Source: Clostridia bacterium
Lineage (GTDB): Bacteria; Bacillota; Clostridia; Oscillospirales; CAG-272
Direction: 5' to 3'
Length of the DNA stretch: 12,407 bases
Assembly (NCBI GenBank): GCA_017504335.1
Contig: JAFVRI010000275.1
Span: 1-12,407, forward strand
This document shows, piece by piece, positions 5,326 through 11,918 of the stretch. The notes beneath the pieces were generated by a model. That model was given only the letters and a program-made list of their open reading frames with translations, was not told where the DNA came from and did no database searches. The position numbers were made by a program, and so were the translations under genes. Positions within the stretch are counted from its first letter, which is position 1, and the number at the start of each line of letters is the position of its first letter.

Positions 5326-6318
5326 TTAGTTTTCGAGGATTTCTTTCAAAATGGGGATCAAATGCTCGGCGACGGTTTTGTGACCGTCACGGAGAGGGTG
5401 GAGAGGCGATACGGGAATCCATCCGTTGGAGTCGATATAGGCGACGGAGGTTCCGTTCTTTAGGTTATAGGCGGGGATAAAGGAGGCGAGTGCCTCGTGG
5501 TGTGCGCCGCAGAATGCGGAAAGAGAGACGATCTTTGCCTTGGGGTTCATGGCACGGATCGTATCCAAAAGCTTTTCATATCCCGCAAGATATTCCTCTG
5601 TCTCACGCTTGCGGTCGTTGGCACCGTGATTGATCATGACAATATCGGGGCAGGGACGGGTCACGGGAGAATTTTCAAAGTTGTAGGGATAGGAATCCAC
5701 AACGGCAGGGACACGTCCCATGCCGACCTGACCGATGCCTACCGCTCCGTAGCCCATAAATACGGGACGAAGATTTAACCGCTCGGCGGTCAGCCACGCA
5801 TAGGTGGCGCAAACGTCGTCCTGATAGATACGGTTCAGCATGTCAATGTAGAAAACCTTTTCACCGTCTCCGCAGTAATCATCGTCGACCAGTACACCCT
5901 CGGTGATAGAATCACCGACAAATTCAATGACCTTTCTGGTATCCTCTCCGATGGGAAGGGGCTTTTCTACGTCAATGCCAATGAAGGAGACCTTGCCGGT
6001 CAAGGGATGATACCAACGGCGGTCGTTTTCGGTTCCACCCTTATAAATCACACGGCAGATGTGCTTTCCGACGGTGGGAGCCTTGATGCGCAAATAGCGG
6101 TCGATTGGTGCTTCCACCCGTACACCGCCGTCCACCTCGATCCAAAGATGGAGCAGGGGAGTGGCGTTGGTGGTGATGTCAAACCGAACAATTGCCATAT
6201 CCCCCTCGAACGCAAATTCAAGGTAAGCACCTGTCGTGGTGGTTTCGGCATATTCTTTTTTGGAAACATCCCAGCGTCCTGTCAGACGAATGGATTCATG
6301 ATCGTAGGAAATTCTCAT
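5326..6318 (-). CDS. SGNH/GDSL esterase, CE2-like (jelly-roll plus SGNH domain)
   Basis: This is probably a carbohydrate or small-molecule deacetylase. The N-terminal domain (about 1-115, opening with IRLTGRWD) resembles the beta-sandwich of CE2 acetyl-xylan esterases. The SGNH domain has block I G135-D-S137-I with nucleophile S137, a Gly-rich block II (GYGAVGIG, about 189-196) and block III G232-A-N234-D. Block V reads S304-P-L-H307-P, where the family usually has D-x-x-H. The acidic residue therefore seems to be missing, as in the Ser-His dyad of CE2. There is no signal peptide, so it should act in the cytoplasm. It is the last gene of the galT operon, 11 bp after the kinase-like gene, with GAGGTG upstream of the ATG. 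The CE2 assignment is by resemblance; the SGNH fold is secure. Confidence 0.85.
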   Translation of the reverse strand: MRISYDHESIRLTGRWDVSKKEYAETTTTGAYLEFAFEGDMAIVRFDITTNATPLLHLWIEVDGGVRVEAPIDRYLRIKAPTVGKHICRVIYKGGTENDRRWYHPLTGKVSFIGIDVEKPLPIGEDTRKVIEFVGDSITEGVLVDDDYCGDGEKVFYIDMLNRIYQDDVCATYAWLTAERLNLRPVFMGYGAVGIGQVGMGRVPAVVDSYPYNFENSPVTRPCPDIVMINHGANDRKRETEEYLAGYEKLLDTIRAMNPKAKIVSLSAFCGAHHEALASFIPAYNLKNGTSVAYIDSNGWIPVSPLHPLRDGHKTVAEHLIPILKEILEN

Positions 6319-6329
6319 GGCAAAGCACC

Positions 6330-6953
6330 TCAGACAGTATAGCCAAGCGTACGCATGTAAGAGAGAATGATCTCTACCGTGGTCTCAAATCCGTATTTGG
6401 AGGTGTTGATGCAAAGATCATAATTGGCGGGATCATCCCAGGTCTTTCCGGTGTGGTACTTATAATAAGCGGCTCTGGCGCGATCCAGCTCATCAATGCG
6501 GTCGTCCGCTTCCTTGGGAAGGACACCGTACAGCTCGGTCACATTCTTGATGCAGGTGCTTCTGTCTGCGTAGATGAGCAGACGGATGGCACCGGGTTGG
6601 TCCTTCAGCACGTAGTCCGAGCAACGACCGATGATAACGCAGTCTTGCGTTTCTGCCAGATTACGGATGATCTTTGCCTGGTAATTGAAGAGATTGTCCG
6701 TGGAAGTATACTCGCTACTGTCGGGAGGAAGAAGCTTAAAATCATAGGTGCGATTATAGCGCTTGAACAGATTCGTCTTGACCTGCTCATCGGCTTTTCC
6801 AAATAACTCGATGTTGATGCCGCTTTCCTCGGAGGCGAGACGAAGCAGCTCGCCGTCATAGTAGTGAATATCCAAACGATTGGCAAGCATTTTGCCGATG
6901 GTACGACCTCCGCTTCCAAATCCTCTGGCAATGGTAATAACAATATTGGACAT
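6330..6953 (-). CDS. Cytidylate kinase-like family protein (P-loop kinase)
   Basis: The protein belongs to the cytidylate-kinase-like group (Cytidylate_kin2 type), whose substrate is generally undefined. It opens with ITIARGFGSGGRTIGKMLA, a P-loop-like nucleotide-binding segment at about 7-25, and continues with YYDGELL (about 31-37), in the place where kinases of this fold bind the acceptor. VIIGRCSDYVL (about 106-116) and a lid-like charged region (about 140-175) also fit. The 207-residue length is normal for the group. It lies 32 bp after galT with AAAGGAG ahead of the ATG, and 11 bp before the esterase gene, so the three form one operon. A role in sugar or nucleotide metabolism is suggested only by that context. 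True CMP kinase (cmk) is a different family. Confidence 0.85.
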   Translation of the reverse strand: MSNIVITIARGFGSGGRTIGKMLANRLDIHYYDGELLRLASEESGINIELFGKADEQVKTNLFKRYNRTYDFKLLPPDSSEYTSTDNLFNYQAKIIRNLAETQDCVIIGRCSDYVLKDQPGAIRLLIYADRSTCIKNVTELYGVLPKEADDRIDELDRARAAYYKYHTGKTWDDPANYDLCINTSKYGFETTVEIILSYMRTLGYTV

Positions 6954-6985
6954 ATTGGTAAATCTCCTTTCTGTTCGTTGTTTTT

Positions 6986-8488
6986 TTATCGAATGGTGGC
7001 GATGAATCGAAGGAAGGCGATCTGTCCGCCTTCGGTTCTCTTGTAGACACCTGCATCCTCAAGGACTCTCTGGAAGGTCTTTCCGATTTCCTTTTTGAGG
7101 ATCTCTTCGATGTTTTCGGCGGTGAAGGTATACTTGTCGCGGAAGAGTGCGAACCACTCTTTATGCTTGGCAATGGCTTCCACAGATGCAAAGTCAGTTC
7201 CCGAAAGGATGGCATCCTTCATCAGAGCGATCTCCTCCTTGAGTCGGGCAGGGAGCACGGCAAGACCCATTACCTCGATTAGACCAATGTTTTCCTTTTT
7301 GATATTATGTACGTCCGCATGGGGATGATAAACACCCAGAGGATGTTCCTCGGTGGTAATGTTATTGCGGAGAACCAGATCCAGCTCGTATTTTCCGTCT
7401 CTCATACGGGCAATGGGCGTGATGGTGTTGTGAGGTTCTCCGTCGGTGTTGGCAAATACGAACGCGTCGGGGTCGGAGTAGGATCTCCATGCATCAAGGA
7501 TCTTCTCCGCGAGCGTGCAGAGACTTTGCTTGTTGGTGGAGCGCAGACGGATGACCGACATAGGCCAACGTACGATGCCCGCCTCTACATTATCGAAGCA
7601 GGAGAACTTGATTTCGGTCTCGATGGGTGCCTTTGCCATGGCGAAGGTGTAGCTTCCGCCCTGCATGTGATCATGGGAAAGAATCGAACCGCCCACAATG
7701 GGAAGGTCAGCATTGGATCCTACAAAATAGTGAGGATACTGTCCGACAAAATCCAAGAGTCTCGCGAAGGTTCCTCGGTCGATCTTCATGGGAGTATGCT
7801 CGGCGGACAGTACGATGCAATGCTCGTTATAGTAGACATAGGGGGAATATTGGAAATACCACTTTTTACCCGAAAGAGTGACGGGGATCAGTCTGAGATT
7901 CTGACGGGCAGGATGACCTGCGTTGCCTTCGTAGCCTTCATTCTCCGCACAGAGCAGGCACTTGGGATAGCCTCGCTGCGGCAGAAGCTTTGCGGCGGCG
8001 ATGGCTCTGGGATCCTTTTCAGGCTTAGACAGGTTGATGGTGATATCCAAATCACCGTATTCTCCCGTATAGACCCACTTCATGTCTTTCTTGACACGAT
8101 ATGTACGGATGTAGTCGGAGGAACGGCAGAGCTTGTAGAAATAATCGGTTGCCGCCTTGGGGGAGAGGGCATAAAGAGCTGTAAAGGTACGGATCACCTC
8201 CGATGGACGGGGGGTGAGCACTCCCATCAGCTTGGTATCAAACAGATCGCGGAATACCACGCTGTTGCTTTCCAGGAGACCGTGTTCAGCCGCATAGTCA
8301 CAAAGATCCTTTAGAATCTCCTCCAATTCGGGCTCGTCCTCGGGAATCGGCTCATCGGAGCATTCCGAAAGGTGAAGCACAGACAAAAGCGCGTTGGTCA
8401 TATACGCGCGATCCTCTTCACCGATCAGCTTTTTGCAAAGCGCGTATTCGATCAGTTGTTTGACTCGGATATCCACAGATAAAGACAT
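6986..8488 (-). CDS. galT: UDP-glucose--hexose-1-phosphate uridylyltransferase, class II
   Basis: GalT exchanges UMP between UDP-glucose and galactose-1-phosphate in the Leloir pathway. The 500-residue protein is the Firmicutes-type class II enzyme. Characteristic segments are GYPKCLLCAENEGYEGNAGH (about 183-202), QYSPYVYYNEHCIVLSAEHT and NADLPIVGGSILSHDHMQGG. The active-site H272-D-H274-M-Q276 motif lies within the last. Start choice: a TTG at 8503 is in frame, but ATG 8488 has GGAGG 8 nt upstream (8497-8501 on the + strand) and matches the family N-terminus, so I use 8488. It is the first gene of a three-gene operon with a consensus promoter. No galK or galE is present in the window. Identification is secure. 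Confidence 0.97.
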   Translation of the reverse strand: MSLSVDIRVKQLIEYALCKKLIGEEDRAYMTNALLSVLHLSECSDEPIPEDEPELEEILKDLCDYAAEHGLLESNSVVFRDLFDTKLMGVLTPRPSEVIRTFTALYALSPKAATDYFYKLCRSSDYIRTYRVKKDMKWVYTGEYGDLDITINLSKPEKDPRAIAAAKLLPQRGYPKCLLCAENEGYEGNAGHPARQNLRLIPVTLSGKKWYFQYSPYVYYNEHCIVLSAEHTPMKIDRGTFARLLDFVGQYPHYFVGSNADLPIVGGSILSHDHMQGGSYTFAMAKAPIETEIKFSCFDNVEAGIVRWPMSVIRLRSTNKQSLCTLAEKILDAWRSYSDPDAFVFANTDGEPHNTITPIARMRDGKYELDLVLRNNITTEEHPLGVYHPHADVHNIKKENIGLIEVMGLAVLPARLKEEIALMKDAILSGTDFASVEAIAKHKEWFALFRDKYTFTAENIEEILKKEIGKTFQRVLEDAGVYKRTEGGQIAFLRFIATIR

Positions 8489-8526
8489 GGTAAAGACCTC
8501 CAAAATTGCTAAACATTACTACTTAC

Positions 8527-8555
8527 ATTATATCACCATTTTGTTGTACTGTCAA
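8527..8555 (-). promoter_or_regulatory. Consensus sigma-A promoter of the galT operon
   Basis: On the - strand: TTGACA (8550-8555), a 17-bp spacer, TATAAT (8527-8532), and TG one base before the -10. Both hexamers are perfect. Transcription should start near 8520, giving a leader of about 30 nt. I saw no clear operator or CRE-like site, so regulation is unknown. Confidence 0.95.
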
Positions 8556-8608
8556 AGGGATTCTGCATATTTTTTGAAATATTTTCAAAGAAAAAGGAGA
8601 AAGGTCGG

Positions 8609-8637
8609 TTGACTTTTTTATGACGGAATGATACAAT
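8609..8637 (+). promoter_or_regulatory. Sigma-A promoter of the DUF1934 gene
   Basis: TTGACT (8609-8614), a 17-bp spacer and TACAAT (8632-8637), with TG one base before the -10. It is divergent from the galT promoter; about 50 bp separate the two -35 boxes. The predicted leader is about 25 nt. Confidence 0.9.
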
Positions 8638-8668
8638 AAATACATTCAACAAAATATGGAGTAAAAGA

Positions 8669-9151
8669 ATGAAAAATCAGATTCGTTTAAAAATCAAATC
8701 GATCCGTTATGAAAGCGAGGTTTCGCTTTTTTCTATGGGGGAGGATGTTGCCATTGAGGACGGACAGATCCGTATGGAGGTGGAGCCGGAAACCATGGAA
8801 ATCTGCTCGGTTGGCGTTTGCTCCGAGGAAAATGGACGTCGGGTCTTTTCGTATGATGAGACCGAAGCTACGGGTATGGATGGATCGACCACCTCGGTAA
8901 CCTACCTTCTGGACCGCCCCGAGCTTGTGACCATGCTTCGCAAAGGATCTGTATCGACCGCTCTCGTGTTTGAAGAGGGAAAACGGCATCACTGTGTCTA
9001 TCAGACCCCCTTTATGCCTTTCGAGGTCTGTGTTCACACACTGAAGGTGGAGAATCGGCTGGAAACCGAACGGACGCTTGCTTTGGATTATATCATCGAG
9101 ATCCGCGGTGCCCGCGCGGAACGCACGAAATTCTTTATGGAGATCTATTGA
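8669..9151 (+). CDS. DUF1934 (YwiB-like) beta-barrel protein
   Basis: This 160-residue protein fits the DUF1934 family of small calycin-like beta-barrels, named for B. subtilis YwiB and without a known function. Visible family features are the region FSYDETEATGMDGSTTSVTY (about 60-79), LVTMLRKGSVSTALVFEEGK (about 86-105), the YQTPFMPFEV stretch (about 111-120) and an alternating hydrophobic C-terminal pattern ending in FFMEIY. There is no signal peptide or membrane segment, so it is cytoplasmic. It has its own promoter and is followed 15 bp later by a bidirectional terminator, so it is monocistronic. The start has GGAG 7 nt upstream. In B. subtilis ywiB lies next to argS; here the neighbours differ. 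Confidence 0.88.
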   Translation: MKNQIRLKIKSIRYESEVSLFSMGEDVAIEDGQIRMEVEPETMEICSVGVCSEENGRRVFSYDETEATGMDGSTTSVTYLLDRPELVTMLRKGSVSTALVFEEGKRHHCVYQTPFMPFEVCVHTLKVENRLETERTLALDYIIEIRGARAERTKFFMEIY

Positions 9152-9166
9152 GAGAATTTTTTAATA

Positions 9167-9213
9167 AAAAAACCATCGGACTGCGTTGCTTTGAACGCCG
9201 CCGATGGTTTTTT
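9167..9213. terminator. Bidirectional terminator between the DUF1934 gene and the glycosidase-like gene
   Basis: AAAAAACCATCGG (9167-9179) pairs with CCGATGGTTTTTT (9201-9213), a 13-bp perfect stem. The 21-nt apical part contains a second small stem (GCGTT/AACGC). T tracts follow in both directions, so it can end both convergent transcripts. Confidence 0.95.
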
Positions 9214-9230
9214 GATTGTGATAAATATAC

Positions 9231-11153
9231 TTAAGAAACGATTTCCACCGCGCCAAATCCGAAGGCAGGGATGGAATCTATGACAATCGAGCGTTTGTCA
9301 TGGGAAATACCGCAACCGAGGGAAAGGGGTGTTTTTCCCTCCAAGCTGTCCGCAAGGGAGAGGGTTATGTCATAGAGAGGATTCTCGGTGAAATTGAAGA
9401 GAGCAATGAGAAGCGAGCCATCGTCGCCGCGCTTGCACATGGCATAGAGATTGGGATAATCGCCCTTCATTCGGAAGGGAACGTCGGCACCTAGCCAGTC
9501 CAGATGCGCATAGAGCTGTTGACGTCGAGCGTAATGGGAAAAGAGGGAGGATGAATAATCTAAGGAGGAGGCGTCAAAGCAGAACACAAGGAAGCGATTG
9601 CCTTTCGCGTTTTCGTAACGGTACGAGCAGGGCAGGGCATTCTCGCCTACGGTGGAAAGAACCGTGACTCCGTCGGCAAGAGCTGCCTTTCCGAATCGGT
9701 TGGTGCCCCAAAGGGAAATATCAATGCCGTTCCATTGTTCATACGGACCCGATTTTACGTATTCCACAGAGGATGTAAGACCCACATCGACTCCGCGTTC
9801 GGAAAGAATCTCAGCGGCACGAATATCCAGAATCGACCCCATGGGAAGCGCATCAAGCGGAATATATTTCGCGTTTTCTCCGAAAAGGATCTCACAGCTT
9901 GCCTTGCCGTAAACCGTGGGAATTGCATTGTGAGAGGCAATGCAGTGATTTCTCGGATAGGAAACAGCACACATCTGTCCCTTGCCCGCGCCAAAGGTAC
10001 CCTCGTCTTCGGGACGGTAATCGTAACTTCTTGCCTTGTCTCGGTATTCCCGTACCCGTACGCCAATGTCGTGTTTCCCCTCGGCGGCAAGGTGCAGTCG
10101 TTCTACGTTGTCGGCGTTACGAAAATGGGCATTGATGTAAAATTGCTCGTGGTGAATTCCGCCCACATAAGGGAAAAGATATTTGAAGGGCTGAAGTCCT
10201 CCGTCTACCGCCATGGCCATGTCGAAGCCCTCCTGAAGGGAGGCGGGAACCAAGGAAGTAATTCTTGGATAATTGTCGTTTTCATCGAACATTTCCACTC
10301 CGGTATCTTCTCCCCATTCCCGCTGCATACGGGTCAGCTCCACGATATCCTGAAGGTGCAGATGCAGATTGTGACGGTTGGTGGAAACCCAATAGGGGGC
10401 ACCGGTGGTACGGAGGAAGGGCTCGGTGCTGCCTGCCAGGATCTTCGTCAGATCAATGGCGGAAATTCCCTCGAAGTCCCAAGAGGTGTAGCCTGCGCAA
10501 AAGCCAAAGCGAAGGTCGGGATTGACCTGATCCACTACCGCTCGCATACGGCGGGCGAAATCGGAAATGGTTTTTGCTTGCAGATCAAACCAAAGGTGAC
10601 GGAGGGTTCGGTTAGAATCGTAAAAGATCTTTTGATTCAGATCCTCTAATTTGAGAGAAAGATCTCCCGACAGACGGCGAAGCTCAGAAAGGTGCGTGTC
10701 GCAGGCACAGCCGATTCCCGGTCGAACCGATTGACAAAAATCGTCGTCCAGCATCAAAAGGCGGATGGGCAGAGAGGCGGAAAGAGAGATCAATCGTTCC
10801 ATGTAGTGGCAAAAATCCTCGGAGGTAGGGCAGAATGCTTCGCCCGCCTCCCGTCCGCGCAGATCACGGATCTTTCGGAATTTCGCGCAGATCTTTTTTT
10901 GAGGCTCGGTCAGGGGTACACCAAAGCCGAAGGCATGAAGCCAAAGTCCGACCTCAAAGCCCTCCTTTCCGAGATATTCGGCATAGTGGCGGTGTTTTTC
11001 TATTTCTTTTACCAGAATATCATCCTCGACCCAGTGTGGCAGACAGCATAAAAAGACCCGTTTTGCCCCTGCTTTGTGGAGGAATTTGGCATAATCGGGC
11101 AACTCATCTGCCGAATGGACGGCAATGGGCACAGTCAGCATGCGCTTTTTCAT
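9231..11153 (-). CDS. Putative glycoside-hydrolase-like TIM-barrel protein, family not recognised
   Basis: I cannot assign this 640-residue protein to a named family. The order of motifs looks like a (beta/alpha)8 sugar hydrolase. Strand-like segments end in charged or aromatic clusters: GLWLHAFGFG (69-78), RLLMLDDDFC (131-140), RFGFCAGYTSW (215-225), RTTGAPYW (248-255) and GVEMFDENDNYPR (285-297). D136-D138, E287, D290 and E291 are candidate catalytic residues. The part at about 405-475 (SILDIRAAEILSERGVDVGL) recalls the middle domain of GH42-type beta-galactosidases. The end (about 560-640) looks like a small beta domain. Cysteines cluster at 108, 115, 140, 149 and 151, next to H154. There is no signal peptide, so it is cytoplasmic. 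Its ATG overlaps the queH stop by 4 nt (ATGA), with AAGGAG inside queH; a second Met is at residue 5. Confidence 0.6.
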   Translation of the reverse strand: MKKRMLTVPIAVHSADELPDYAKFLHKAGAKRVFLCCLPHWVEDDILVKEIEKHRHYAEYLGKEGFEVGLWLHAFGFGVPLTEPQKKICAKFRKIRDLRGREAGEAFCPTSEDFCHYMERLISLSASLPIRLLMLDDDFCQSVRPGIGCACDTHLSELRRLSGDLSLKLEDLNQKIFYDSNRTLRHLWFDLQAKTISDFARRMRAVVDQVNPDLRFGFCAGYTSWDFEGISAIDLTKILAGSTEPFLRTTGAPYWVSTNRHNLHLHLQDIVELTRMQREWGEDTGVEMFDENDNYPRITSLVPASLQEGFDMAMAVDGGLQPFKYLFPYVGGIHHEQFYINAHFRNADNVERLHLAAEGKHDIGVRVREYRDKARSYDYRPEDEGTFGAGKGQMCAVSYPRNHCIASHNAIPTVYGKASCEILFGENAKYIPLDALPMGSILDIRAAEILSERGVDVGLTSSVEYVKSGPYEQWNGIDISLWGTNRFGKAALADGVTVLSTVGENALPCSYRYENAKGNRFLVFCFDASSLDYSSSLFSHYARRQQLYAHLDWLGADVPFRMKGDYPNLYAMCKRGDDGSLLIALFNFTENPLYDITLSLADSLEGKTPLSLGCGISHDKRSIVIDSIPAFGFGAVEIVS

Positions 11154-11788
11154 GAAGTGGATTTCTCCTTTCTTTGTTCGGCAGCTCTCTTGGAGTGAAT
11201 GCAGCCACAGTAGTCCTGGCGATAAAGCCCATATTCCGCGGATAGCTCACAGGAGCGCTTATAGCCGTTCTTCTTTTTGAAGTCCGAGAAGAGATAACGG
11301 ACACCGTGGATGTCGGCTTCTTCCTTTCCGATTTCATTGAGCCAATCGGCATTTTTATAGGGGCTGATGGATAAGGTCGTGGTGAAATAATCAAAGCCCC
11401 GCTTCCTTGCTTCTTCGGCGGCCTTGGAAAGACGCAGTCGGTAGCAGCGGAAGCAACGGCTTCCTCCCTCGGGTTCGGACTCCAAGCCCTCTGCAATGGA
11501 ATTAAATTCCTCGGGAAGATAAGGCGCGTGGATGATGCCTACCCGATCCGAAAGGTGCATGTCCCTGACCAGACGGCAAAGTTCTTGCTCCCGAAAATCG
11601 TACTCTTCCTTGGGCGAAATGTTCGGGTTGTAGAAGAAAAGGCTCAGATCAAACCGATCTGCAAGATACTCCAATACATAAGAGGAGCAGGGAGCGCAGC
11701 AAGCATGAAGCAGAAGCGAGGGGTGGGAATTGCTGTTCGTCAGCTCCTTGAGCGTTTGCTCTAAAACCAGACTGTAATTTTTTTTCAT
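11150..11788 (-). CDS. queH: Epoxyqueuosine reductase QueH
   Basis: QueH reduces epoxyqueuosine to queuosine in tRNA, the last step of queuosine synthesis; it is the non-cobalamin alternative to QueG. The 212-residue protein has all the family cysteine motifs: LLHACCAPCSSY with C30, C31 and C34; RCFRC with C112 and C115; and DYCGC with C194 and C196. These cysteines bind the iron-sulfur cluster and the adjacent metal site in characterised members. YNPNISPKEEY (about 53-63) and TTLSISPYKN (about 137-146) also fit. The start has AAGGAGG 7 nt before the ATG. No other queuosine genes are in the window. It is the first gene of a two-gene operon with the glycosidase-like protein, an unexpected partner. 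Identification is secure. Confidence 0.96.
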   Translation of the reverse strand: MKKNYSLVLEQTLKELTNSNSHPSLLLHACCAPCSSYVLEYLADRFDLSLFFYNPNISPKEEYDFREQELCRLVRDMHLSDRVGIIHAPYLPEEFNSIAEGLESEPEGGSRCFRCYRLRLSKAAEEARKRGFDYFTTTLSISPYKNADWLNEIGKEEADIHGVRYLFSDFKKKNGYKRSCELSAEYGLYRQDYCGCIHSKRAAEQRKEKSTS

Positions 11789-11821
11789 AAAGGGACCTCC
11801 TTCCGATTATTTTCTCACATG

Positions 11822-11850
11822 ATTATATCATACAAGGATGAAAAAGTAAA
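11822..11850 (-). promoter_or_regulatory. Sigma-A promoter of the queH operon
   Basis: On the - strand: TTTACT (11845-11850), a 17-bp spacer, TATAAT (11822-11827), and TG one base before the -10. The -35 matches the consensus at four of six bases. The leader would be about 27 nt, too short for a preQ1 riboswitch, and I see none. Confidence 0.85.
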
Positions 11851-11859
11851 TAGACGATG

Positions 11860-11888
11860 GATTATTTTTTTATCGGAGTCCATACACT
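11860..11888 (+). promoter_or_regulatory. Sigma-E-like sporulation promoter of the terminal gene
   Basis: GATTATT (11860-11866) matches the B. subtilis sigma-E -35 consensus (K-M-ATATT) at six of seven bases. A 14-bp spacer leads to CATACACT (11881-11888), a full match to the -10 consensus CATACA-H-T. A start near 11895 leaves a leader of about 24 nt including GGAGGAG. I see no competing sigma-A promoter on this strand. The consensus is quoted from memory of published B. subtilis work. Confidence 0.6.
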
Positions 11889-11918
11889 ATATCAATACGG
11901 GATGGAGGAGATAAAACG

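Noticed and set aside
5238..5480. Small + strand frames with Ser/Ala- or Pro/His-rich repeats
   Set aside because: They are translations of the 39-bp element and the 9-bp tandem array, then run antisense into the esterase gene.
7307..8314. Long + strand frame opposite galT
   Set aside because: It is antisense to a secure gene, has no ribosome-binding site and no family features.
8489..8503. In-frame TTG start for galT adding five residues
   Set aside because: The codons overlap the GGAGG site that serves the ATG at 8488, and the added residues do not fit the family.
9735..10649. 304-codon + strand frame opposite the glycosidase-like gene
   Set aside because: It is an antisense shadow; the - strand frame is longer, has coupled translation and coherent domain-like motifs.
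11789..11821. Possible preQ1 riboswitch ahead of queH
   Set aside because: The leader is only about 27 nt, mostly the ribosome-binding site, with no aptamer-like hairpin; QueH also acts after preQ1 is consumed.
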